This document shows, one piece after another, positions 17,114 through 25,808 of a stretch of DNA of 46,257 nucleotides. Both the position numbers and the translations under genes were made by a program. Each line of letters begins with the position of its first letter. Positions within the stretch are counted from its first letter, which is position 1. This DNA comes from a virus, in the IMG/VR virus record IMGVR_UViG_3300045242_000039, positions 1 through 46,257 of that record; one strand, written 5' to 3'. The notes beneath the pieces were generated by a model. That model worked only from the letters and a program-made list of their open reading frames with translations. It was not told the origin of the DNA and did not search any database.

Positions 17114-17226
17114 CCGGTCATAGCCTTGCCTTATGAGTGGTGGTATACATGCATTGATCACTGGAGCGCCAAGGGGAACCCCGCCCGGCGGCAGGCCAGG
17201 ACAGAACTAACAGGGAGACGGCTCGC

Positions 17227-17754
17227 ATGAGCGACATGGGCTTTGGCTACAACGGCTACCCCGACCCGAACGACCCCTCCCAGACGCAGCAGTCGGACGA
17301 CAAGACACCCCAGTGGTTCAGGGACAAGCTTGAAGCCGACTCCAAGGCGCTGAAGGAGATGCGGGAGCAGATGGATCAGCTCCGCGCGGAGAATCGTCAG
17401 GTCAAGGTGGCACGGGAGTTCGAGTCCAGGGGTTACGCGTCGGGCGCTGCGGCGTTCTACAGCGGTGACCCTGACAAGGTGGATGAGTGGCTTACGACCA
17501 ACGGCTCCTACCTGGTGAAGCAGGACGGCATGAGTGCCGCACAGCAGAACCTGGCCAACGGAACCCCGGCGTCGACCATCCCCACCGACGGTCAGGCAGG
17601 GATGCAGCGGATGACCAACGCCGGTAACTCCGGCCAGGAACTTACGCTGACCGGTGACGACGCGATTGCTGCAGCCCTTGCGGCCACGAAGAACCCGGAG
17701 GAGTTTCAGGCCGTGGCTCGCGCCAACGGATGGAACTACGACATCTACTCCTGA
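17227..17754 (+). CDS. Capsid scaffolding-like protein (175 aa)
   Basis: It lies directly upstream of the capsid gene, as scaffolds do. A strongly charged helical region near residues 30-60 (WFRDKLEADSKALKEMREQM) looks like a coiled coil. The rest is hydrophilic, with a Gln/Asp-rich N-terminus. The C-terminus is helical (LAATKNPEEFQAVARANGW), where capsid-binding elements often lie. GGGAG lies 11-15 bases upstream of the ATG. Assignment rests on position and composition. Confidence 0.65.
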   Translation: MSDMGFGYNGYPDPNDPSQTQQSDDKTPQWFRDKLEADSKALKEMREQMDQLRAENRQVKVAREFESRGYASGAAAFYSGDPDKVDEWLTTNGSYLVKQDGMSAAQQNLANGTPASTIPTDGQAGMQRMTNAGNSGQELTLTGDDAIAAALAATKNPEEFQAVARANGWNYDIYS

Positions 17755-17778
17755 CTCGCCCACACGTCGTCTTCGATG

Positions 17779-17792
17779 CCCCCGCACGGGGG
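17779..17792 (+). promoter_or_regulatory. GC hairpin in the capsid mRNA leader
   Basis: CCCCCG at 17779-17784 pairs with CGGGGG at 17787-17792. The 3' arm runs into the GGGGGAGG that serves as ribosome site for the capsid gene. It could stabilise or set a 5' end for the abundant capsid mRNA, or modulate translation. This is inferred from position only. Confidence 0.5.
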
Positions 17793-17804
17793 AGGTGAGT
17801 CCGC

Positions 17805-18773
17805 ATGGCCAACGCATATACAGATACCACTGCCATGTCGAACGCAGTCCAGACTGCGTACGACAAGCTCTTCGAGTTCGCGCTGCGTTCGCAGCCCATG
17901 TTCCGCCAGGTCGCTGACAAGCGACCGGCTGAGCAGACCGCCCCTGGCGGGTCGATCGTCCTGGAGCGCTTCCAGGACCTGGCGCAGCAGACTGCGACCC
18001 TGACCGAGAACGTGGACCCGGACTCGGTTGCCCTGGGCAACCCGACCACGGTCACGATCACCCTGAACGAGTACGGCAACCCGGTGCTCCGCACCCGCAA
18101 GCTGTACCTGTTCTCCCTGACCGACGTTGACCCGGCTGTCGCCAACATCGTGGCGTACAACATGGCCGACTCCATGGACAGCGTGGTCCAGACCGTTGTC
18201 CGTGGTGGTGCGAACCTGATCCAGCTTCAGGCTGGCACCACGACCTACGTCACCAACGCGACCATCTCCACCGCCGCGGCGACCATGGTCGGCACCGACG
18301 CGTTCAAGTCCTCGCTTGGCCGTCTGGCCGTGGTGAAGCTTCGCACCAACAAGGCGGTGCCCCGCAAGGGTTCGCTGTACTGGGCTGCGATCCACCCGGA
18401 GGTCTCCTACGACCTGCGGTCGGACACTGGCGCTGCGGCGTGGCGTGACCCGCACAACTACAGTGCGGCGGGCAACATCTGGGCCGGTGAGATCGGGTCC
18501 TACGAGGGCGCGTACTACATCGAGTCCCCGCGTTGCTTCAACGCGGCTGACGCTGGTGCCGGTGGCACCGTGCGCCGGTTCCGGACCTACTTCGCCGGTC
18601 AGCAGGCGCTGGCCGAGGCCGTGGCCGACGAGTTCCACGTCATCCCCGGTCCGATCACCGACAAGCTCATGCGGTTCCGTCCGCTAGGGTGGTACGGCGT
18701 GGCCGGATGGGCGAGGTACAGGGAGGAAGCGCTGATCCGCGTCGAGACCTCCAGCACTATCGACGCCAGCTGA
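17805..18773 (+). CDS. Major capsid protein, N4-gp56-like family (322 aa)
   Basis: The protein shows the family pattern: NAVQTAYDKLFEFALRSQP at the N-terminus, VADKRPAEQTAPGGSIV, LTENVDPDSVAL, TLNEYGNPVLRTRKL, SLTDVDPAVANIVAYNM, and a C-terminal WYGVAGWARYREEALIR. These shells have the HK97 fold. A strong bidirectional hairpin terminator follows the gene, as expected for a highly expressed structural gene. The match is clear even without a database search. Confidence 0.92.
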   Translation: MANAYTDTTAMSNAVQTAYDKLFEFALRSQPMFRQVADKRPAEQTAPGGSIVLERFQDLAQQTATLTENVDPDSVALGNPTTVTITLNEYGNPVLRTRKLYLFSLTDVDPAVANIVAYNMADSMDSVVQTVVRGGANLIQLQAGTTTYVTNATISTAAATMVGTDAFKSSLGRLAVVKLRTNKAVPRKGSLYWAAIHPEVSYDLRSDTGAAAWRDPHNYSAAGNIWAGEIGSYEGAYYIESPRCFNAADAGAGGTVRRFRTYFAGQQALAEAVADEFHVIPGPITDKLMRFRPLGWYGVAGWARYREEALIRVETSSTIDAS

Positions 18774-18782
18774 CCTGCAGCG

Positions 18783-18812
18783 GCGCCCCCGGCGAGCACT
18801 CGCCGGGGGCGC
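18783..18812. terminator. Bidirectional hairpin terminator after the capsid gene
   Basis: A 14-base arm, starting GCGCCCCCGG at 18783, is the exact reverse complement of the 14 bases ending at 18812, around a two-base centre. It lies between the plus-strand capsid gene and the minus-strand endonuclease gene. No T-run is present, as is common in GC-rich actinobacteria. It is well placed to stop transcription from both sides. Confidence 0.8.
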
Positions 18813-18818
18813 GTCCAG

Positions 18819-19280
18819 CTAGGGCTGGTATGGCGGGCTCTCCAGGTACTCAGCGGCCTTCTGCATGAGGTCCGCGTCATCCCTGAAGAGCCCCAGTGCT
18901 CGGTTGCAGTTGTTGCACAACAGCCCGCGAACCTGGTTGGAAGTGTGGTTGTGATCTACCGAGAAGAACTGGGCGTCCCGCCCCGGCTCCGAGGTGCCAC
19001 AGATGGCGCACGCGCCGCCCTGCTGCGCCAGCAGGTTCTCGTACTGCTCCATGGACAGGTTGTACTTGGAGCGCAGCCGCGAGGGCCGGTTAAGCCTGAG
19101 CATGGTGCGCTTCTGCGCCTGTGCCCGGGCCTTCTCGGGGTTGGCGGCCGTCCAGGCCCTGGCCTTTGCGTTGTTGCACTCCTTGCAATAGGTCGTTCGG
19201 CCATGGCGTCCATTGGCGTCCTTGTGGAAGCCGTCCATCGACTTCGTCTCCCCGCATTTGGGGCATCTCTTGGTGTCCAT
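18819..19280 (-). CDS. Recombination endonuclease VII-type nuclease, antisense insertion (153 aa)
   Basis: The ATG at 19280 is chosen over upstream in-frame codons because it starts the N-terminal zinc motif MDTKRCPKCGETKSMDGF. A second pair, YCKECN, follows near residue 28. The nuclease core has CAICGTSEPG near residue 95, SVDHNHTSNQVRGLLC near 111 and NCNRALGLF near 130. It is the only minus-strand gene inside the plus-strand structural operon and lies between capsid and head-tail genes, a typical homing-endonuclease insertion site. It ends at the shared terminator. Confidence 0.85.
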   Translation of the reverse strand: MDTKRCPKCGETKSMDGFHKDANGRHGRTTYCKECNNAKARAWTAANPEKARAQAQKRTMLRLNRPSRLRSKYNLSMEQYENLLAQQGGACAICGTSEPGRDAQFFSVDHNHTSNQVRGLLCNNCNRALGLFRDDADLMQKAAEYLESPPYQP

Positions 19281-19309
19281 GTATGCACCATACCAGAGCT
19301 GGTGCCCTG

Positions 19310-19588
19310 ATGGCCAACTGGATCTTCCAGCCGAATCACGTGGACGAGGGCCTGATGCAGTGGGACTACGACCCACTGCTGCGCAGGCTCAAGTTGGCCC
19401 AGGGCATCTCGATCATCGAGAAACCGGCGGGCGTGTTCAGCGCCCGCCGGTTTCCCACGCAGGACGACATCGCAGGGGCCGTAACCTTCTATCAGGGCGG
19501 CCACAACTACACCGTGGACGATGCCACCAAGGCTGCCTTGATCGCCGGTGGCGTCAATGTCACCTCAGCGAACTTCACGCCCGCCTAG
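19310..19588 (+). CDS. Hypothetical structural protein (92 aa)
   Basis: This is the first gene after the capsid gene and the antisense endonuclease. It has alternating short strands (GISIIEKPAGVFSARRFP, VTFYQGGHNYTV) and no cysteine motif. No clear ribosome site precedes the ATG; CTGG-rich sequence is seen instead. It may be a capsid accessory or head-completion protein by position. The endonuclease may have been inserted just upstream of it. Function unknown. Confidence 0.55.
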   Translation: MANWIFQPNHVDEGLMQWDYDPLLRRLKLAQGISIIEKPAGVFSARRFPTQDDIAGAVTFYQGGHNYTVDDATKAALIAGGVNVTSANFTPA

Positions 19589-19596
19589 GAGGCGTC

Positions 19597-19827
19597 ATGG
19601 CGAAGCTCAATGCAGCTGCTCGTAAGAAGCTCCCGACCTCTGACTTCGCCGTGCCGTCGAAGGCGCAGACCCCGAAGGGCAAGGCCAAGTCCGGGTCGTA
19701 TCCGATCCCGGACAAGTCGCATGCCCAGAACGCGCTGGCGCGCTCTTCCGGCAAGCCGGTGGCCGCCAAGGTGAAGGCGGCTGTGGCGAAGAAGTACCCG
19801 GGCATGGTCAAGAAGGCAGGCAAGTGA
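19597..19827 (+). CDS. Small basic protein, DUF6582-like (76 aa)
   Basis: AGGAGG lies five bases upstream of the ATG. The sequence has LNAAARKKLPTSDFAVP, SYPIPDKSHAQNALAR and VKAAVAKKYPGM, the order seen in the small Lys/Ala-rich domain called DUF6582, often found in phage head or prohead proteins. It is strongly basic, so it may touch DNA or the capsid interior. Only the family resemblance is claimed. Confidence 0.65.
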   Translation: MAKLNAAARKKLPTSDFAVPSKAQTPKGKAKSGSYPIPDKSHAQNALARSSGKPVAAKVKAAVAKKYPGMVKKAGK

Positions 19828-20066
19828 TGGCAGTTCAGAAGCGTGCGGAGCAGGGCTATGAGCCCATGCCTGACTGCCCGATGCCGGGCCAGGTCTCCAT
19901 GATGGGCAATGGTGGCAACACCACGCTGATCAATCAGAACGAGGACATGATCCGAGCTTGCGTCGAAGAGGACGTGGCGATTCGTCGCCACGATGACGGC
20001 AGTTACACGGTGGATGACGACTTCAGCATGGTGTCGTCGATGTACCGCGAGGAGCCTCCGCTCTGA
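19827..20066 (+). CDS. Hypothetical protein (79 aa)
   Basis: The ATG overlaps the preceding TGA by one base; a GTG one codon earlier is also in frame. The protein is acidic, with a Met/Pro-rich N-terminus (YEPMPDCPMPGQVSMMGNGG) and a short strand-turn-strand near the end (DDGSYTVDDDFSMVSSM). It belongs to the tightly packed post-capsid group and may be a minor head protein. Function unknown. Confidence 0.6.
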   Translation: MAVQKRAEQGYEPMPDCPMPGQVSMMGNGGNTTLINQNEDMIRACVEEDVAIRRHDDGSYTVDDDFSMVSSMYREEPPL

Positions 20067-20386
20067 TGAGCCTCTACCACGGTGGTCCTGAGCTGATCGT
20101 CCGGTGTCGCACTGGTTGCAAGACTAAGGACCATCGGTCCTATGCCGAGTGCCTGCGTGCTGCAGGCACTCGTGTGGCGTACTGCGACAGCGTCAACGGC
20201 TCGGATGCCACGACCCAGAAGCACTGGGACCGCGAGCTGGATGCATACCGCAGCGTCCGCCGTGAGGGCATCCAGCCGGAGGGCACGACGATGGCCAAGA
20301 TCGAGCACGCGGTGCGTGAGTCGGACAAGGCTGGTGCGGCGTACGGCCGCGACTTCAACAAGGCCACGCCCTACGAGGAGAGCTGA
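20066..20386 (+). CDS. Hypothetical protein with Cys/His motif (106 aa)
   Basis: The start overlaps the previous stop (TGATG). A CRTGCKTKDHRSYAEC motif (residues 14-29) offers three cysteines and a histidine that could hold zinc. The rest is helical and charged (WDRELDAYRSVRREGIQPEG). Proteins with an RSYAECLR element occur after capsid genes in other actinophages, with no known role. Confidence 0.6.
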   Translation: MSLYHGGPELIVRCRTGCKTKDHRSYAECLRAAGTRVAYCDSVNGSDATTQKHWDRELDAYRSVRREGIQPEGTTMAKIEHAVRESDKAGAAYGRDFNKATPYEES

Positions 20387-20832
20387 TGCCTGAGAATGTT
20401 GTCATTGCCGTCAACGCTGACGGCACCAAGATCGGGTCGGGCACGACCACGATCGCCGGGGCGGTGACGATCACTTCCGGCACGGTGACGGCCACGCCGT
20501 TCAAGACGTCCAGCGTGACGACCAATGCGGCGCCGGTGACGTCGCCGGGTGTGGGCGCCGCCCTGGCGAGCATCGCCGCCCCGCCGGTCGGCAACTACGA
20601 GATCACCGTGACGGTCAATGTGGGCGGCACCACAGGTGCCATCGACTTCTCCAATGTGACGGTGACTGCGGCGGGTACGACCACGCGCATCGCCAACGGC
20701 GTGGGCGCGGCCATCACGGTGCAGTGGCTGCAGGCGCTGACCGGCGCACAGGCCATCGCGGCGCAGACCGTGGCGGCCGGGACGGCCGGTTCTGTCTACG
20801 GCGTCACTCTCACTGCGACGCAGGTGGTCTGA
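20386..20832 (+). CDS. Beta-rich Ala/Thr/Val protein, possible head fibre or decoration (148 aa)
   Basis: The protein is composed of alternating small and beta-branched residues (TTIAGAVTITSGTVTATPF, YEITVTVNVGGTTGAIDF) with no Cys. It is a likely all-beta protein with short repeats. Low-charge all-beta proteins after the capsid gene are often decoration or fibre proteins. The start overlaps the previous stop. No enzymatic motif is seen. Confidence 0.55.
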   Translation: MPENVVIAVNADGTKIGSGTTTIAGAVTITSGTVTATPFKTSSVTTNAAPVTSPGVGAALASIAAPPVGNYEITVTVNVGGTTGAIDFSNVTVTAAGTTTRIANGVGAAITVQWLQALTGAQAIAAQTVAAGTAGSVYGVTLTATQVV

Positions 20833-21209
20833 TGACTGACATCTCTGCCTACTCGACCACGGACAACGGCACGTTCCTGACGATTCCCGACGGGTACCAC
20901 CAGTTCAAGGGCACCATCACACTGTCTGCATCGATGGTGGGTGTGACCGGCACCGGTGCGGTGCAGTACCCGTATGTGACCGTTGAGGGCAGTCCGTTGT
21001 ACTTCAGCGCGGGTGACCGCGTGGCCATGGTGGCGGTCGGTTCGCCGACCGTGAACCTGCTGTCGCTGCTGGCGACCAGCGATTCGAACTCAGTGGTCGT
21101 CCCGGTGCAGATCCAGTCGGGTGCGCCCGGGTCGGGCGGCTTCGATCTGAAGCTCCACTTCGGTGGGGCGACCGGCGTGTCCGCGCTCGCGGTCGGCTCC
21201 TACTCCTGA
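20832..21209 (+). CDS. Beta-rich structural protein (125 aa)
   Basis: The ATG overlaps the preceding TGA. The sequence is all-beta in character (FLTIPDGYHQFKGTITLS, PYVTVEGSPLYFSAGD, SGGFDLKLHFGGATG). Like its neighbour it could be a head decoration or head-tail joining protein. The two are not obviously similar to each other. Function is inferred from position only. Confidence 0.55.
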   Translation: MTDISAYSTTDNGTFLTIPDGYHQFKGTITLSASMVGVTGTGAVQYPYVTVEGSPLYFSAGDRVAMVAVGSPTVNLLSLLATSDSNSVVVPVQIQSGAPGSGGFDLKLHFGGATGVSALAVGSYS

Positions 21210-21224
21210 GCCCGGAGGGCACCC

Positions 21225-22145
21225 ATGGCTGAGACTTTCGAGACGATCATCAACCGCGTGCGCACGGCACTCCTGGGTTTCTCCCTGGATCAGGAGCAGT
21301 ACGCCACGCTGAGCGTCGCCATGGGCGCCACGGACACCACCCTGACGGTCGACCCGACTTCAGTCAGCAACATCTTCCGGGGCACGATGGAGATCGATGA
21401 CGAACTCGTGCTCGTCCAGTCGGTTGACCGCACCACGGGGATCGTGACGATCCAGGCTGGCCTGAACGGCCGTGGGTGGCAGAACACCGTTGCGGCCACC
21501 CACGCACAGACGTCGCTGATCACGATGGCCCCCCGCTTTCCGCGTGCGCGGATGAAGGAGGCCATCAACGACACTATCTCGGCGATGTACCCGAACCTGG
21601 TGGTCTTCAACTCCACGGAGATCACGAAGCTGGCTCCGGTGTACGAGTACCCGATGCCAGCCAACTGCGCGGACGTCTGGTACGTCACCGGCCAGTTGGT
21701 GGGACCAACGAAGATCTGGCAGCCGCTGCCGAACTGGCGGTACAACCCGAAGGCCGACACCCTGGCCACCACGGACTTCCCTACGGGGAAGTCGATCCAG
21801 ATCTTCGACTTCGTGACGCCGGGCCAGCAGATGAAGGTCGTCTACGCGTCGGAGCCAGCGCAGCTGGTCAACGACTCGGACCCGTATGCGGCGACCACGG
21901 GCTTCAATGAGAAGACCGTGGACATCGTGACGTACGGCGCCCTGTCGCGGCTGCTGCCGGTGTATGAGGCTGCGCGTTTGCAGCAGCGGCAGATTGAGGC
22001 GACGGAGCGCGCCGCGCTGGTGCCCGCAGGCGCGGCGATGCGCACTGCGCAGTACTACGCGTCCCTGTATCAGAGCCGCCTGGACCAGGAGCGAAGCCAG
22101 ATGATGTCCGAGATCCCGAACTTCGCCACGTTCCAGGGGAGTTGA
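21225..22145 (+). CDS. Head-tail adaptor or tail-tube-like protein (306 aa)
   Basis: GGAGG lies eight bases before the ATG. The N-terminus has a helix then strands (FETIINRVRTALLGFSLDQEQ ... TTLTVDPTS). A beta-rich region (DDELVLVQSVDRTTGIVTI) and a helical C-terminus with RLLPVYEAARLQQRQIE follow. The REAINDT-like helix at about residue 103 (ARMKEAINDTISAMYPNL) resembles the start of adaptor/neck proteins. Together with the fibre and nozzle genes downstream it suggests the short tail connector. Confidence 0.6.
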   Translation: MAETFETIINRVRTALLGFSLDQEQYATLSVAMGATDTTLTVDPTSVSNIFRGTMEIDDELVLVQSVDRTTGIVTIQAGLNGRGWQNTVAATHAQTSLITMAPRFPRARMKEAINDTISAMYPNLVVFNSTEITKLAPVYEYPMPANCADVWYVTGQLVGPTKIWQPLPNWRYNPKADTLATTDFPTGKSIQIFDFVTPGQQMKVVYASEPAQLVNDSDPYAATTGFNEKTVDIVTYGALSRLLPVYEAARLQQRQIEATERAALVPAGAAMRTAQYYASLYQSRLDQERSQMMSEIPNFATFQGS

Positions 22146-22148
22146 GTC

Positions 22149-23384
22149 ATGGCCAACGCGTACTTCTACACCTCGACGGCGGTGCAGACCCAGCTCACCG
22201 GGTCGATCTCTGCCGGTGCCACGACTGCCACAGTCGGCGACACGACCGGTTGGCCGGTGTCGTTCCCGTTCATCGCGGCCTTCGACTACGGCTCCGCCAC
22301 GGAGGAACTGGTCAAGGTCACGGCCAACAGCGCGAACACGCTGACGATCGTGCGTGCCTTCAACGGCACCAGTGCCTCTTCGCACAGCCTGGGTGCCATT
22401 GTGCGGCACGTTTACTGCGCACAGGACGCCACGGACTTCCGGACCCACGAGGCCGCCTCTACGGGCGTCCACGGCATTACGGGTGCCGTGGTCGGCACGA
22501 CCGACACGCAGGTGCTCAGCGCGAAGACGCTGACGTCTCCGACGATCAACGCCGGTGCCCTGTCGGGCACCTTCACCGGTGCTCCGACTTTCAGTGGCGC
22601 GGTGGTCCTGTCGGGTGGCCCGAACATTTCCGCCGGTGGCGCCCTTGCTGGCACGTTCGCTGGAACGCCGACGTTCAGCGGCCTGACGTCTTTCACTGGT
22701 GGCATGAAGACCAGCGGTGCACTGGTCACCACGCTGGTGGAGCGTGCGTTCGTCACCGGCGACACCAACGACCGCCTTCAGGTCCAGGCCGACGGCACCC
22801 TGAACTGGGGGTCCGGCGCTGCAGCGACCGACGTGTCACTGTTCCGGTCCGCGGTCAACAACCTGACGCTGAACGGCAACTTCTTCTCCAACGGCACGAT
22901 CTCGGCAACGAACTTCCCGATCGGTGCATGGCAGGCCTTCACGCCGGGCTGGAGCACCAGCACCGGGCTGCACGTGCCGACGATCGGCAATGGCACCCTG
23001 GCAATGCGGTATCAGCTGGTCGGCAAGACCGTGTTCTTCGTGATGCGCCTCAAGGCGGGCAGCACTACGAACTACAACTCCGGTACGTCGTCCGACAACT
23101 GGTTGTTCACGCTGCCGATCACGGCCTCGGCCAGCATCAACGCCGGTGGCAACGGGTCCTCGTTCCCCATCGGCGTTGCCAGCATGGCGTACAACGGCAC
23201 CGACCCGAAGGCCGCTGGCGGCATGGCCTACCTGAACACCACGGGTGACTTCACTGTGCAGGTGTCGACCGGTGAGATCGATGCCGTGGCCATCGCGTCG
23301 ACAGGCTTCATCGACGCTGTGACCCCGTCGACGTGGACCATTGCTGGCTACCTGACGATCACTGGCACGTACGAGGCGGCCTGA
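22149..23384 (+). CDS. Tail fibre/spike-like protein (411 aa)
   Basis: Repeated short units near residues 120-180 (TFTGAPTFSGAVVLSGG and GTFAGTPTFSGLTSFTGG) look like a fibre shaft. The N-terminal part (ATVGDTTGWPVSFPFIAAF, EELVKVTANSANTLTIVRAF) resembles virion-attachment domains. The C-terminal 150 residues are beta-rich and could bind the receptor. It is probably the host-recognition protein. The stop overlaps the next start. Confidence 0.65.
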   Translation: MANAYFYTSTAVQTQLTGSISAGATTATVGDTTGWPVSFPFIAAFDYGSATEELVKVTANSANTLTIVRAFNGTSASSHSLGAIVRHVYCAQDATDFRTHEAASTGVHGITGAVVGTTDTQVLSAKTLTSPTINAGALSGTFTGAPTFSGAVVLSGGPNISAGGALAGTFAGTPTFSGLTSFTGGMKTSGALVTTLVERAFVTGDTNDRLQVQADGTLNWGSGAAATDVSLFRSAVNNLTLNGNFFSNGTISATNFPIGAWQAFTPGWSTSTGLHVPTIGNGTLAMRYQLVGKTVFFVMRLKAGSTTNYNSGTSSDNWLFTLPITASASINAGGNGSSFPIGVASMAYNGTDPKAAGGMAYLNTTGDFTVQVSTGEIDAVAIASTGFIDAVTPSTWTIAGYLTITGTYEAA

Positions 23385-25321
23385 TGACTGGCATCACACA
23401 GCGCCTTGCCTTCCCCCTGTCGGGGCGCACGTCCACGCAGTCCGCCACGGCGAAGATCACCGACTTGGCGTACGACTACGCCATTGGCGGGATGACGTGG
23501 CTTGCGAAGATCGATGACCAGAACCCGATGACCAGGGAGCTGGCGCCGATCAACAAGAACCAGTTCGACAACGCCCGGGAACCGGGCGAACAGTCCCTGG
23601 TCGGATGGTGGCTGCGTTCGCAGCCCACGTTCATCGGTGGCGAAGGCCTGCTGTACCAGGACCCGGACCTGGTGGGTGCGGCCAACCTGCAGAACCGGCA
23701 CACCATTCGGTACGGGCACAGCATCGGGTTGAACCCGTGGGTGGACGGGCAGCTGACGCTGCTCCGGCAGACCGCCCAACGAATCGCTGACGGCTCTGCG
23801 AACGCCCATCTGGTGCTGGGCTACAACGACGGCACCGACCGGTACTGGTCAGCCGTCGGGGCGAACCTGAAGACCGACGACGGTACGACCGCGACAACGG
23901 TGACATGGGGTGGCGCCAACACAATCCGCTCGCTGACGTCGGACGGCACCAACTACTACGCGGCCGACAGCGTCGGGATCTACAAGGGCGCCGGTGCGGG
24001 CGCCGGTGCCTTGCTGTACAACACCGGCACGACGAAGGTCGTTGCGGGGTGGATGAAGGGCCGCCTGATGGCGGGCATCAACAACCTGGTCTACGAGTTG
24101 GTGAGTGCTGGCCCCGGCTTGCCGGTGGGTGACCTGCGCTTCACGCACCTGAACCCGGCGTGGGTGTGGACGTCGATCGCCGAGGGCCCCAACGCTATCT
24201 ACATGGCGGGCTTCGCCGGATCTGTCAGCACGATCTACAAGTTCGTGCTGGATGCCACTGGCAACGTGCCCACGCTGGCGCGTGGTGGTGTTGTCACGTG
24301 TTCCCTGCCGACGGGGGAGATCGTCAACCAGCTGGTCACGTACCTGGGCAGCTTTGTGGGGATCAGCACCAACCGGGGTTTCCGTGTGGGGCAGATTGAT
24401 ACGAACGGCGACATTGCGTACGGGCCGCTGCTGCTGACCAACGCCACCAACGCGTGCGGGTCCTACGACCGGTTCTTCTTCGTGGGTGGCACCAACGCCC
24501 TGGACGGGCAGTCTGGGTTGTGGCGTATCGACCTGGGTATGCCGATCCAGGACAACGGCGGGCAGTCGGGCGCGCGCTTCGCGTACGCCACTGACCTCCA
24601 GGCCCATGCCACGGGGCAGGTGTCGTCGGTGTCGAACTTCGGCAACACCGACCGGATGGTCTTCGGTGTGATCGGCCAGGGATCCTATCTGGAGCAGGCG
24701 GCCAACCTGGAGCCGACCGGGTATTTCGAGACGGCACGGATCCGCTTCAACACCCTGGAACCGAAGATCTTCAAGTTCCTGTCGGTGAAGACACCGGCGT
24801 CGGTGTCGGGCACCCTGGGGTGTTCCATCGAAGACGTGGGCGGTGGTACCACTTCGGTCATCACGATCTCCGAGGGTACGTCGGCGTCGATTGAGAACGT
24901 TCTGCTGTTGGTTCCACCGAAGGCCACCGAGTGGGTTAAGCTCCGGCTGGATTTCTCCCGGAGCGTCAACGACGCCACCAAGGGCATGATCGTGAACGGT
25001 TGGCAGTTCAAGGTCATGCCGGGGTCGGTCCGGCAGCGGGTCTTCCTGATCCCGCTGCTGTGCTTCGACTTCGAGAAGGACAAGAACGGGCAGATGTCCG
25101 GCCAGGAGGGCCGGACGCTGGCCCGGCTGGAGCAGTTCGAGCAGCTTGCGCAGCTTGGTGACTCTGTCACGTTCCAGGACTTGCAGCAGAACAAGTCGTA
25201 TCTGGTCGTGATCGATGAGTACCAGTTCAATCAGAAGGCAGAGCCTGGCCCGAACAGTGCTGGTTACGGTGGGATCCTGACCGTGAAGCTGCGGACCATC
25301 GCCGACGTCATCACCTCATAG
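23384..25321 (+). CDS. Tail nozzle-like beta-propeller protein (645 aa)
   Basis: The ATG at 23384 overlaps the previous stop. Repeated strand motifs with Gly/Asn-rich turns occur through residues 100-420 (YNDGTDRYWSAVGA, LTSDGTNYYAADSVGIYKG, GRLMAGINNLVYEL, TSIAEGPNAIYMAGFAG). They suggest a multi-bladed propeller as in tail-nozzle proteins of short-tailed phages. A separate C-terminal domain (residues 440-645) ends with LTVKLRTIADVITS. The assignment is structural inference from repeats and position. Confidence 0.6.
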   Translation: MTGITQRLAFPLSGRTSTQSATAKITDLAYDYAIGGMTWLAKIDDQNPMTRELAPINKNQFDNAREPGEQSLVGWWLRSQPTFIGGEGLLYQDPDLVGAANLQNRHTIRYGHSIGLNPWVDGQLTLLRQTAQRIADGSANAHLVLGYNDGTDRYWSAVGANLKTDDGTTATTVTWGGANTIRSLTSDGTNYYAADSVGIYKGAGAGAGALLYNTGTTKVVAGWMKGRLMAGINNLVYELVSAGPGLPVGDLRFTHLNPAWVWTSIAEGPNAIYMAGFAGSVSTIYKFVLDATGNVPTLARGGVVTCSLPTGEIVNQLVTYLGSFVGISTNRGFRVGQIDTNGDIAYGPLLLTNATNACGSYDRFFFVGGTNALDGQSGLWRIDLGMPIQDNGGQSGARFAYATDLQAHATGQVSSVSNFGNTDRMVFGVIGQGSYLEQAANLEPTGYFETARIRFNTLEPKIFKFLSVKTPASVSGTLGCSIEDVGGGTTSVITISEGTSASIENVLLLVPPKATEWVKLRLDFSRSVNDATKGMIVNGWQFKVMPGSVRQRVFLIPLLCFDFEKDKNGQMSGQEGRTLARLEQFEQLAQLGDSVTFQDLQQNKSYLVVIDEYQFNQKAEPGPNSAGYGGILTVKLRTIADVITS

Positions 25322-25329
25322 GAGGCGTC

Positions 25330-25632
25330 ATGTCGTTCACCCGCTTCGCTGCGAACATCACGGCCGTGGGCCACACGGTGGCCCATACGGTGCCGTTCAG
25401 TAACAACTACCTGCTGCAGATCAACCAGGTGGGGTCGGTCAGCACGCAGGTCACTGTGGAGCTGACGTCGGACGGGGTCCAGTGGTGGACCCCGACCAGT
25501 CTGAACCCGATCTCGTCAGGTACGGACGTGCTGGTCTACCAGCTGACGTACATGCCTGCCCTGCAGATGCGCTTGAATGTGACGGCGATCGACCCGGGTG
25601 TGACCATCGACGGATATGTGGGGAACCTGTGA
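25330..25632 (+). CDS. Beta-rich structural protein (100 aa)
   Basis: AGGAGG lies five bases before the ATG. The sequence is all-beta with HTVAHTVPFSNNYLLQINQ and VTVELTSDGVQWWTP, ending DPGVTIDGYVGNL. It may be a tail accessory or fibre-tip protein next to the nozzle gene. The following gene starts inside its stop codon (GTGA). Function unknown. Confidence 0.55.
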   Translation: MSFTRFAANITAVGHTVAHTVPFSNNYLLQINQVGSVSTQVTVELTSDGVQWWTPTSLNPISSGTDVLVYQLTYMPALQMRLNVTAIDPGVTIDGYVGNL

Positions 25633-25808
25633 GCCTGGACTTCGAGATTATCGACCTGTTCGATCCGCTGGATCTGCAGGTGCCGCGCGGTGCGATGATC
25701 GCCGCCGGGCGCGCCGGGGAGCCGGTGGCACCTACGCCGTCGTACACCGGTATGGGGCGGACCTACGAGATGCCACTCATCCTGGATGATATCCATGCGC
25801 CTGAGTGA
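25629..25808 (+). CDS. Hypothetical protein (59 aa)
   Basis: GTG at 25629 overlaps the previous TGA. The protein begins VSLDFEIIDLFDPLDLQVP and ends with EMPLILDDIHAPE. It is acidic and has no cysteine or membrane segment. The coupled start and compact packing argue for a real gene. It overlaps the following gene by 14 bases. No function is suggested. Confidence 0.55.
   Translation: MSLDFEIIDLFDPLDLQVPRGAMIAAGRAGEPVAPTPSYTGMGRTYEMPLILDDIHAPE

Noticed and set aside
17126-17150. Possible promoter before the scaffold gene (TTGCCT and TATACAT)
   Set aside because: The spacing of about 12 bases is too short and no other -35 element is convincing.
17133-17210. A 25-codon ORF upstream of the scaffold gene
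   Set aside because: There is no ribosome-binding site, and the Gly/Pro-rich peptide looks like chance coding in GC-rich DNA.
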